Below, piece after piece: positions 33,143 to 42,380 of a DNA stretch of 64,000 nucleotides. Under the pieces are notes generated by a model, which saw only the letters and a program-made list of their open reading frames with translations, was not told the DNA's origin and ran no database searches. Source of the stretch: Streptomyces coeruleorubidus (GTDB lineage: Bacteria > Actinomycetota > Actinomycetes > Streptomycetales > Streptomycetaceae). Both the position numbers and the translations under genes were made by a program. The stretch covers positions 2,914,001-2,978,000 of the forward strand of contig NZ_CP023694.1 in the NCBI RefSeq assembly GCF_008705135.1. Reading direction: 5' to 3'. Every line of letters begins with the position of its first letter. The stretch's first letter is position 1.

Positions 33143-34378
33143 TCACTGGGACCGAACCCGGAGTTCCTTCACCCCGTTGATCCACGCCGATCGCAACCGG
33201 CGTGGATCGTCGACCAGTCGGAGACCCGGCATGGCGTCGGCGATCGCGTTGAAGATGAGGTCGATCTCCAGCACGGCGAGGGACTTGCCCAGGCAGTAGT
33301 GCGGGCCGCCGCCTCCGAAACCGAGGTGGGGATTGGGATCGCGGGTGATGTCGAAGTCGTCCGGCTCGTCGAAGACCTCGGGGTCATGGTTGGCGGAGGC
33401 GTAGAACAGCCCCACCCGGTCGCCCTTGCGGATCAGCTTGCCGCCCAGCTCGGTGTCCTGGGTGGCGGTGCGCTGGAAGGCGGCGACCGGGGTCGCCCAG
33501 CGCACGATCTCCTCCGCCGTCGTCGACGGCCTCTCCCTCTTGTACAGCTCCCACTGCCCGGGGTGGGTGAGGAAGGCGTGCATGCCGTGAGTGATGGCGT
33601 TGCGGGTGGTCTCGTTGCCCGCGACGGCCAGCATGAGCACGAAGAACCCGAACTCGTCTGAATTGAGGTTGCCCTGGTCCTCCGCCGCCACCAACTGCGT
33701 GACGATGTCGTGGGCGGGACACTGCTTGCGGTCGGCGGCCATGTTCATCGCGTAGGCGATGATCTCCGTGGCCGACTCGGCGCCGACCTCCTCGGTGATG
33801 GCGTACTCGGGATCGTCGTACGCGATCATCTTGTTGGACCAGTCGAAGATCTTGTCCCGGTCCTCCTGCGGCACGCCCATCAGCTCGGCTATCGCCTGGA
33901 GGGGCAGTTCGCAGGCGACCTGGGTGACGAAGTCGAAGGGGCCGGTGTGCGCGCGGGCGTTCGCCACGATCGCGTGGGCACGGGCCCGCAGCCGCTCCTC
34001 CAGCGCGCGGATCGCCCGGGGCGTGAACCCGCGCTGCACGATCTGCCGCACCCGCGTGTGCTCCGGCGGGTCCATGTTCAGCAGGATGAACCGCTGCGCG
34101 TCGATGGAGTCGCGGTCGATGTGCTCGTTGAAGCGGATGATCGCCGTGTTGAGGTACGACGAGAACAACTCGGGGTGCGTGGAGACGTACTTGACGTCGG
34201 CGTGCCGGGTGACCGCCCAGTATCCCTCGTCCTGGAAACCGGCGAGACCCGCCGGCTGCGGCACCCAGCAGACCGGCTCCACCCGGCGCAGCTCGGCGAA
34301 CTCCGGCAGCGGCACACGGCTGTGCAGCAGGTCCGGGTCGGTGAAGTCGAACCCCTCGGGCAGCGCGGGACAGGACAT
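33143..34378 (-). CDS. cyp125: cytochrome P450, CYP125 family (sterol side-chain hydroxylase type)
   Basis: 411 residues from the ATG at 34376-34378 with GGGAG upstream. Heme-binding loop FGGGGPHYCLGKSLA with axial C362; I-helix AGNETTRNAIT; EEIVRWATPVAAFQRTA. The N-terminal PEGFDFTDPDLLHSRVPLPE and DAQRFILLNMDPPEHTRVRQ closely follow the mycobacterial CYP125 pattern. That enzyme hydroxylates and oxidises C26/C27 of cholesterol. Divergent from a FadA5-like thiolase, with KstR-type boxes between them; electrons may come from the ferredoxin at 19739. Confidence 0.9.
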   Translation of the reverse strand: MSCPALPEGFDFTDPDLLHSRVPLPEFAELRRVEPVCWVPQPAGLAGFQDEGYWAVTRHADVKYVSTHPELFSSYLNTAIIRFNEHIDRDSIDAQRFILLNMDPPEHTRVRQIVQRGFTPRAIRALEERLRARAHAIVANARAHTGPFDFVTQVACELPLQAIAELMGVPQEDRDKIFDWSNKMIAYDDPEYAITEEVGAESATEIIAYAMNMAADRKQCPAHDIVTQLVAAEDQGNLNSDEFGFFVLMLAVAGNETTRNAITHGMHAFLTHPGQWELYKRERPSTTAEEIVRWATPVAAFQRTATQDTELGGKLIRKGDRVGLFYASANHDPEVFDEPDDFDITRDPNPHLGFGGGGPHYCLGKSLAVLEIDLIFNAIADAMPGLRLVDDPRRLRSAWINGVKELRVRSQ

Positions 34379-34410
34379 GGCGGCTCCCACCACTCGTACC
34401 GACTCTGATT

Positions 34411-34425
34411 CTGACGGCCCATCAG
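34411..34425. promoter_or_regulatory. operator-like motif CTGACGGCCCATCAG
   Basis: Near-perfect palindrome 33 bp upstream of the CYP125 start, fitting CTGACGGnnnnTCAG as at 10081 and 21445. Confidence 0.5.
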
Positions 34426-34448
34426 TTGTGCGGAGTTGCGGTGACGGT

Positions 34449-34462
34449 AGTAACGGGTTCTA
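34449..34462. promoter_or_regulatory. KstR-type box, CYP125 proximal
   Basis: Minus-strand reading TAGAACCCGTTACT fits TnnAACnnGTTnnA with one mismatch at the last position. Lies 71 bp upstream of CYP125. Confidence 0.5.
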
Positions 34463-34543
34463 CAAGTAGCAAGGGGCACGGACCCCCCAATTACTCGCAC
34501 GACTCTTGCGGTCGGAGAGCAGCCATCAGCACACTGCTGGCAG

Positions 34544-36370
<1,827 letters not shown>

Positions 36371-37045
36371 GCCCTACACCAGGACATCGCCTGGCAACTG
36401 TTTGCCGCTGGAGCTAGGGTGCGGCTCCGGACAGACCTGCTGGCGGCGCCCGGACCGCTGGCAACAGGCAGGAGTCTTCGACTAGTTGCACCGCCTGCTA
36501 TGGGCGAACCCGAACGCGGCCGGCGAGCTCGACTGGTCCCGCGCGTGTGCGGTCGGCTCCCACATCCGCCCGAAACAGCGGGGAGCAGCGACCGGCCCGT
36601 CGCCGGTCGACCGCCGGAAAACGGGCAGCAAACACCACCTGATCTGCGACGGACGGGGTACCCCGCTCCACGTCGTCACCCCGCACGAACGTCAACGACA
36701 TCACCCAGACCCTCGCCATGGTCGACGGCATCCCGCCCGTAGCCGACCGCCAGGGCCATCCCCCGCCGACGCCCTGAGTCCGTCTCCTGGACGACAAAGC
36801 GTACGACTCCCGGGCCGCCCGTCGTGAACTGCGCAAACGCCAAATCATGCCGATGATCTCCCGCAAGGGCGCCCCTGAACATCAAGAGCCTAGGCAAGCT
36901 CCGCTACGTCGTCGAGCAAACCTTCGCCCTGCTCCACCAGTTCAAACGCCTCGCCATCCGATGGAACGACGCCTCGAACTCCACGACGCCTTCCTCTCGT
37001 TGGCCTGCAGTCTGATCTGCTGGAGTCACCTCACAAGGGCCGGAT

Positions 37046-37652
37046 CATGATCCTGTTACGAGCTCTCGTGGGGAGCGGTGGCCGGGCAACCACCAGAGGT
37101 CACGAGTGGTCAGGCGAGGAAGAAGCCGCCGCAAGGCGAGCAGAGTCGTTCACCCTCCTCTTCCCAGCATGCGTTCGAAAAATCCGATATATAGACCAAT
37201 CACAAACGGATTGGTGATCAACCGCATCTTTCGGGGATTGATTCAATGCCCGTAACACCATAAATGGGCAACTTTCCTGGAAAATGGGGTGAATGCGACC
37301 AAGATACCGCACCGAAAGAACGTGACGCGCTTCACGTTCCATACGGAGCGTGAGCGGAATCTGTCACTCCGTCACCCGTCTTGCCCCCTTAATCCCATTC
37401 TTAGATAACCGCGAATACATCAGAGAGTCGCTGGCGGTAAGCGAGGCTTGACCGGCGAAGCGCCGAAAACAGTGGTCGAGAATGAACTCCCGGTATACAG
37501 TCCTGATCACCGCCGGGAATTGTCCATCGCATTGCATGTCTGTGCGACGACAGGATTCGCGCGCCATGAATAGGGGGTTCCTGCGCTTAGCGAGATCCAC
37601 CGGTTTGGTGTTCCGTGAGACCCAATGACTCAATGACCCAATGGGGAGAAAA
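37046..37652. other. low-GC intergenic region, 607 bp
   Basis: Noticeably poorer in G+C than the flanks (for example AAAAATCCGATATATAGACC), with an ACCAATC(7)GATTGGT hairpin at 37195-37215. Short frames on the minus strand lack start signals and similarity. It probably holds the promoter of the secreted-protein genes and is likely foreign DNA. Confidence 0.5.
37621..37644 (+). repeat. three 8-bp tandem repeats before a start codon
   Basis: CCCAATGA, CTCAATGA and CCCAATGG follow each other directly upstream of the GGGGAGAAAA ribosome-binding site of the secreted protein at 37653. Each contains an ATG, one in each frame. Confidence 0.6.
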
Positions 37653-38078
37653 ATGTTTCGCAAGCTGCGCATGCGCCATCTTGTAACTGTGGCAATTGCC
37701 ATGCCCACCGCAATGATACTCGCCTCCGGTAGTGCGCAAGCCGCCGGAAACACGACCCTTGTTTACACAGCCGATGGGGGCAGCATTATGGGAGGCAAGG
37801 CGATCTTGTTTGGCAACTCGAGCCCGGAAAGACTTCAGGCCTGCGATACAGAGACGGATGGTCACAGCGTCATCGCCCTAGTAACGTGGAACGATTACGG
37901 TCCTCACGGTGCGGAAATCGTAGACTCTGATGGATCGTCCGATTTCTGCGATAACAAGCCCGGGAATATAAAGGTAGTGCAGATACCGGAGGGAGCCGGG
38001 TACGTGGTTACGGCGTGCCTTTACGAGTCGGGATCCAAGAAGAAGTGGGCCTGCGACTCTAAGTCAGGCTCGGCGTGA
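37653..38078 (+). CDS. small secreted cysteine-containing protein A
   Basis: 141 residues from the ATG at 37653 with GGGGAG upstream. Signal peptide to about residue 32 (MRHLVTVAIAMPTAMILASG, AQA cleavage site), leaving a ~110-residue exported domain with four cysteines (QACDTETDG, DFCDN, TACLYE, WACDS), probably two disulfides. Codon use is unlike its neighbours: ATA, CTA, AGA and CTT occur. It shares the CDTxxDGxxVxxxV block with the next gene and the DGSSDFCDN...ACLYE block with a third fragment. No function is recognised; it lies in a low-GC island between dead transposases. Confidence 0.8.
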   Translation: MFRKLRMRHLVTVAIAMPTAMILASGSAQAAGNTTLVYTADGGSIMGGKAILFGNSSPERLQACDTETDGHSVIALVTWNDYGPHGAEIVDSDGSSDFCDNKPGNIKVVQIPEGAGYVVTACLYESGSKKKWACDSKSGSA

Positions 38079-38159
38079 TCAAAAGCCTCTCCACTGATGT
38101 TAACTCAGATGCGCCCAGCTAAAGCGCGTACTCATCACTGAAACAAGAAAGGAACGGCT

Positions 38160-38558
38160 ATGGTCAAATCGTTCACCCGGATTGCAGTTGCCGGCGCATC
38201 CCTCGCCTTGGTCTATGCTGGATCTACGCCAGCCTGGGCTGCGGATGATGTGGGAGTTCAGTGGGACAATAAGGTGATATCCCTTTCCGCTGGGCGAGGC
38301 GACATGGCCTTCCACGACGATGGTGACGTTTTCGAGGTCTGTGACACCAAAGCGGATGGCGCGGGTGTCACTGGCTATGTGTACGAGAAGGACCCCGTAA
38401 CGCTGAATGTCAAGATGGTCCGATCCGTCAGTGATGGTGGAGACGCTGGCTGCGGCAAGATCAGCGACTACGACGTCGGCAGATGGCAGGTTTACATGCT
38501 CCTTGACAGCCATGCCGCTGGTGTGCCCTCCGTAAAATCAGAGTGGTTCACCGAGTAA
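38160..38558 (+). CDS. small secreted cysteine-containing protein B, paralogue of A
   Basis: 132 residues with a signal peptide (MVKSFTRIAVAGASLALVYA, cleavage after AWA). GAAAGGAACGGCT precedes the ATG. The mature part has two cysteines (EVCDTKADGAGVTGYV and DAGCGKISD) and ends SEWFTE. It shares the CDTxxDG block with protein A at equivalent distance from the N-terminus, so they are diverged paralogues. AT-rich codon use again suggests acquisition. Function unknown; exported, possibly a small interaction or defence protein. Confidence 0.75.
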   Translation: MVKSFTRIAVAGASLALVYAGSTPAWAADDVGVQWDNKVISLSAGRGDMAFHDDGDVFEVCDTKADGAGVTGYVYEKDPVTLNVKMVRSVSDGGDAGCGKISDYDVGRWQVYMLLDSHAAGVPSVKSEWFTE

Positions 38559-38574
38559 GCCACAGAGTCAAGGC

Positions 38575-38767
38575 TATCTTCAAGTGGCCTGGCGGCTCCG
38601 CGTCCATCAGGGACATGGATGGGTCCTCGGACTTCTGTGATAACAGGCCGGAAGGCACTGAGCGACACAATGCGCCGGAAGGCAAGAAGATCGAAATCGC
38701 CGTATGCCTGTACGAGAAGTCCATCGGGCACGAATGGGACTGCGGATACGGTTTCAGCGAATCGTAA
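38575..38767 (+). pseudogene. C-terminal fragment of a third secreted paralogue
   Basis: The frame reading WPGGSASIRDMDGSSDFCDN, then EGKKIEIAVCLYEKSIGHEW and DCGYG aligns with the last 55 residues of protein A (DSDGSSDFCDN ... ACLYESG ... WACDS). There is no signal peptide or ribosome-binding site; upstream it runs into the end of gene B. Most likely the tail of a third tandem copy whose front was lost. Confidence 0.65.
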
Positions 38768-38791
38768 TCTCCTAACCTCGATCCTTCGTGA

Positions 38792-38822
38792 CGGTCTGCC
38801 GACGTAGTCGGCGGACCGTTTC
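38792..38822 (+). terminator. strong hairpin terminator after secreted-protein cluster
   Basis: CGGTCTGCCGAC(gta)GTCGGCGGACCG is a 12-bp stem with one G-T pair and a tight loop, followed by TTTCG. It follows the third fragment by 25 bp. Confidence 0.8.
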
Positions 38823-38937
38823 GCGTTCCGTGGCTATTGGCGGGCAGGCCGGTGGCCCGACCTGACGTGTCGGGTGGGCGCGGAGTTCCACTGCTCCGGA
38901 GACGTGGTGCTGCTCGCAGGGATGGAAAAACTACTGG

Positions 38938-39138
38938 TCAGACTGGGTTGGGCAGATGATCGAGCCGTCCGAGTGCGCTGGTGACGACATGGGTCCAGGG
39001 CCAGTGGTGAGCGAGGCGGAGGATCCGGCGGCGGCCGGTGGCGACGAGCTGGCCGGCCGGGCTGAACAGGCGGAGCCGCAGGCGGCGGGGCTCCCAGAGC
39101 CGTGCCTGGTCGTTCAGTGCAAGCGTCGGAGCCGTCCT
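38938..39138 (-). pseudogene. IS1380-type transposase C-terminal remnant
   Basis: Minus-strand translation includes QARLWEPRRLRLRLFSPAGQ, LVATGRRRILRLAHHWPW and ending LDHLPNPV, the typical C-terminal stretch of actinobacterial IS1380-family transposases. About 65 residues remain; the rest is gone and the upstream side joins another transposase scrap. Confidence 0.65.
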
Positions 39139-39156
39139 GGACAGCCCCTTTCTCCG

Positions 39157-39330
39157 GGTTGAGCCCGCGCGATTTCGGGAAGTTGATGACCGCGCTGCGC
39201 CGCGAGGGTGCGGATCCGATGCGGCGGGGCCGGCCGTGGGGGCTGCCCCTGGAAGACCGGGGGTTGCTCGTCGCGGCGTACTGGCGCACCAACCTGACAC
39301 TGCGCCAGCTCGAGACGCTGCTGATCTGTA
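39157..39330 (+). pseudogene. IS5-type transposase N-terminal remnant
   Basis: LSPRDFGKLMTALRREGADP, MRRGRPWGLPLEDRGLLVAA and YWRTNLTLRQLETLL match the N-terminal helix-turn-helix part of IS5-family transposases. It breaks off after about 57 residues; no catalytic domain follows. Confidence 0.65.
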
Positions 39331-39395
39331 CGCCGTGCTCGTCGGGGTGATCATCGCCGAGTGCGGGTCGTACACCTCCTTCAGCGGAGTACACG

Positions 39396-39895
39396 ATGCG
39401 CCTCACCGTCGGTGAACACGCACCCCGCCACGTCCGCCGTATCGTCCGCTCCTTCCTCGAAGAGTGGCGCATGCCCGAGCTGTCGGACGCCGTCGAGCGG
39501 GCGTGACCGAGCTGCTGGCGAACGTCGTACAGCACGTCCCGGATCGCCGCTGCGCGCTGCTGTTGCTGCGGCAGCCGGCCGGCGTGCGGGTGGAGGTGTC
39601 GGACGGTAGTGACCAACTCCCCTGCACACCGGCCTCGCTGGACGCGGACTCAGAGAACGGCCGTGGGCTCCTTCTGCTCGACGCCATGGTCGGCAAGTGG
39701 GGTGTGTCGCCGCGGCGCGGGGGCGGGAAGACCGTGTGGTTCGAATGCGAGAGCGAAACCGCGCCCGCCAAGGGGTGCGGTTCTCCCCCGCTCGGGTTCA
39801 CTGGCCGACGTGCTCGGCCGCGGTCTTCGGGAGCGCGAGCATCACGAGTGCCGCCACGACGTAGACCACCGCGGAGACGACGAGGACGATGCTGA
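39396..39895 (+). pseudogene. RsbW-like ATP-binding protein, frameshifted
   Basis: The frame from the ATG at 39396 reads MRLTVGEHAPRHVRRIVRSF, LEEWRMPELSDAVERA and stops. A second frame from about 39502 continues VTELLANVVQHVPDRRCALL, RVEVSDGSDQLP and ENGRGLLLLDAMVGKWGVSP, ending GGKTVWFECESE. Together they are the N box, G1 (D-x-G-like) and G2 parts of the HATPase_c_2 serine kinases that act as anti-sigma factors. A single-base loss near 39500 separates them. The second frame has also lost its natural stop and runs into the MFS gene on the other strand. Confidence 0.75.
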
Positions 39896-41279
39896 GCGCG
39901 TGACCGTAGTCGGCCGGTCCCGGTGCGCCGGTCGCCGATCCGGTGACGGCGGTGAAGAAGACCGTGCCGAGAACGGCGATGCCGATGGCGCCGCCGATCT
40001 GGTTGACGGTGGAGAGCACGCCGCCCGCGGCGCCCGCGTTGCGTCCGGGGATGCCGGCGAGGACCACGTTGACGAGTATGGGGGCAGCGAGACCGAGCCC
40101 GAGGCCGCCGACGAACAGGGCCAGGGCAAGGTGCCAGTAACCGGGATCGTTGCCGTCCCTGATGACCGCCCACAGGACGAGCTGGGATGCCGCGATGGTG
40201 AGCGAGCCGGTGACGAGCAGTGCCCTCCCGGCCTTGGCAGCGAATGCGACCCCGAGTCCTGAGGTGATGATCGAGCCGAGCGCGTAAGGCAGGATCACCA
40301 GGCCGGTCTCCCAGGCGGTGCGGTCGGTGCCGTTCTGGAGGTAGACCGAGAGGGTGAGGAAGTACGACCCGAGTCCGCCGAAGAAGAGCACGGACGCGCT
40401 CAGGCCGATCGCGAAGGCACGGATGCCGAGCAGAGCAGGATCGAAGACGGGTTCGCCCCCGCGGCCGGCGAGGCGACGCTCGTAGGTGAGGAAGATCGCC
40501 AGCACGGCGATTCCGGCGGCGAGGAGGGCGTAACTGGCCCAGATCCATCCCCAGGCCTCGGTCTGGATGATCGGCAGGAGCAGAAGCAGGATGCCCGTGG
40601 CCACGAGCAGCGCGCCCAGAAGGTCCGGCCGCGCGGTCGAGGCGGAGCGGGACTCCGGCAGCACCTTCGCGCCGATGATCAGTGCCAGGATCGAGACGGG
40701 CACGTTGATCCAGAAGATCGTGCGCCATCCCAGACCGAACACGTCCCCGTCGACGAGCAGCCCGCCCAGCAGTGGGCCGGCGACCGACGCGAGGCCCTGC
40801 ACAGCCCCGTAGGCAGCGAACGCCTTGGCACGCTCGCCCGGCGCGAACGATGCCCGGATGATCCCGAACACCTGCGGGACCATGACCCCTGCGGTCAGCC
40901 CCTGCGCGGCTCGCATGCCGATGAGCATTCCCGGATCGGCGGCCAGGGCGCAGAGCGCGGAGGTGACCATGAACCCGGCCAGCCCGATCATGAACAGGCG
41001 CTTGCGGCCGTACTGGTCACCGAGCCGTCCGCCGGTGACCAGGCCCGCGCCCAGGGCGAGGACGTAGGAGGCGATCATCCACTGGATCTCGGCGTCGCCG
41101 GCCCCCAGGTCCTGGGCCACCGCCGGGGCCGCGACGGTGACGATCGTCGCGTCGAGAAGGTCCATGAAGGAACCGAAGAGCACCACCAGGAGCGCTGCGC
41201 TCGCGCCCGCGCCGGAGATGGGTACCGAGGCAGCCGCGGGTGCACGCCTGTCCTCTTGAGGGATCTGTGAAGCGGTCAT
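39798..41279 (-). CDS. MFS transporter, DHA2-like
   Basis: 493 residues from the ATG at 41277-41279. Motif [16 protein letters not shown] follows IASYVLALGAGLVT; motif C-like GPLLGGLLVDGDVFG is present; about 14 hydrophobic segments. Proton-driven exporter of unknown drug or metabolite. Divergent from a WYL-domain regulator gene 61 bp away, which probably controls it. It marks the right edge of the scarred island. Confidence 0.88.
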   Translation of the reverse strand: MTASQIPQEDRRAPAAASVPISGAGASAALLVVLFGSFMDLLDATIVTVAAPAVAQDLGAGDAEIQWMIASYVLALGAGLVTGGRLGDQYGRKRLFMIGLAGFMVTSALCALAADPGMLIGMRAAQGLTAGVMVPQVFGIIRASFAPGERAKAFAAYGAVQGLASVAGPLLGGLLVDGDVFGLGWRTIFWINVPVSILALIIGAKVLPESRSASTARPDLLGALLVATGILLLLLPIIQTEAWGWIWASYALLAAGIAVLAIFLTYERRLAGRGGEPVFDPALLGIRAFAIGLSASVLFFGGLGSYFLTLSVYLQNGTDRTAWETGLVILPYALGSIITSGLGVAFAAKAGRALLVTGSLTIAASQLVLWAVIRDGNDPGYWHLALALFVGGLGLGLAAPILVNVVLAGIPGRNAGAAGGVLSTVNQIGGAIGIAVLGTVFFTAVTGSATGAPGPADYGHALSIVLVVSAVVYVVAALVMLALPKTAAEHVGQ

Positions 41280-41306
41280 GCCGATGACCATGACAGCTAT
41301 AGTTGC

Positions 41307-41328
41307 CACCGAGTGACCGCTTTCGGTG
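41307..41328. promoter_or_regulatory. inverted repeat between MFS and WYL-regulator genes
   Basis: CACCGA(10)TCGGTG lies 28 bp from the MFS start and 12 bp before the regulator start, a suitable place for control of both genes. Confidence 0.4.
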
Positions 41329-41340
41329 AGGGGATGAGGC

Positions 41341-42312
41341 ATGGCCGCCACCTCCGCGCGGACGCTCAAGCTGCTGTCGATCTTCGGGATCGGCGCGACC
41401 CTGACCGCCGAAGAACTCGCCACCAGGCTCGGGACGTCGGTGCGGACCGTGCGACGCGACATCGGCATGCTCAGAGAACTCGGATATGAGGTCGAGGCCG
41501 TGCGCGGGGCGGGCGGCGGTTACCGGCTCGGCCGCGCCACCCGGTTGCCGCCGGTCGTCTTCGACGAGGACCAGGCTGTCGCGGCGGCCGTCGCGCTCCA
41601 GACCGTCCCCGCGGTCCTGTCCGGCATCCGCGAGAACTCGGCCCGCGCTCTCGCCACGCTGCAGCAGGCGATGCCCGCCCGCAGCCGTGTCCACGCCGAA
41701 GCATTCACCGTCTCCGCGGCGCGCAACTACTGGGAGTTCCCCGCAGCGCCCATCGACGCCGAGATCGTCCGAGTCATCGGTGGCGCGATCAACCGGCAGC
41801 ACATCGTTCGCGTGGACTACGCGGGCGAGGACGAACCCACGACGCTCACGCTGGAACCGCACGACCTCGTGGTGTGGGCGGCACGGTGGTACCTCGTCGC
41901 GTTCCAGCCGGACGCGGACCGGTGGCGCGCGATGCGAATCGACCGCCTCGAACCACGCATGCCCACGGGGAGAACCTTCGACCGCCGCGACGTCCCGCAT
42001 GGCGACCCGGTCGCATTCGTCATGAGCACATACGACCGCGGCGACACCCCGGCGGAATGGCCGTGCCGCGGGTCGGCACTCGTCGCGCTGCCCGCGCCCG
42101 TCGTCGCCCGGTTCGCGCCCGGCGGATCGACGGTCGAGCAAGTCACCGACTCCAGCTGCCGGCTCACGCTCGGTGCGTGGTCATGGGCAGGGGTGGCAGG
42201 TCTGCTCCTGACGTTCGACGCTGACCTCACGAGCATCGAACCGGCAGAGCTGAGACAGGCGCTGCGCTCCTTGCACACCCGCGTCGACGAAGGACTCAGG
42301 CGCTCTTCGTGA
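41341..42312 (+). CDS. WYL-domain transcriptional regulator (DeoR-type HTH)
   Basis: 323 residues. N-terminal winged helix: ATLTAEELATRLGTSVRTVR, RDIGMLRELGYEVEAVRGAG and GGYRLG. The WYL-type region starts near residue 140 (AINRQHIVRVDYAGEDEPTT) with LEPHDLVVWAARWYLVAFQP holding the WYL motif, and RAMRIDRLEPRMPTG. Such proteins regulate neighbouring genes, often in response to nucleic acid or small-molecule ligands. Divergent from an MFS exporter. Confidence 0.88.
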   Translation: MAATSARTLKLLSIFGIGATLTAEELATRLGTSVRTVRRDIGMLRELGYEVEAVRGAGGGYRLGRATRLPPVVFDEDQAVAAAVALQTVPAVLSGIRENSARALATLQQAMPARSRVHAEAFTVSAARNYWEFPAAPIDAEIVRVIGGAINRQHIVRVDYAGEDEPTTLTLEPHDLVVWAARWYLVAFQPDADRWRAMRIDRLEPRMPTGRTFDRRDVPHGDPVAFVMSTYDRGDTPAEWPCRGSALVALPAPVVARFAPGGSTVEQVTDSSCRLTLGAWSWAGVAGLLLTFDADLTSIEPAELRQALRSLHTRVDEGLRRSS

Positions 42313-42380
42313 GTTCACGCCGTCCAGCCGCTCACCGGAGTGCGGTGAGCGCCTGCTGACCGGTCCCAGGGTGCGAGTGG

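Noticed and set aside
37364..37753. Minus-strand 129-codon frame in the low-GC region
   Set aside because: No ribosome-binding site or similarity, and it overlaps the start of a convincing secreted-protein gene on the other strand.
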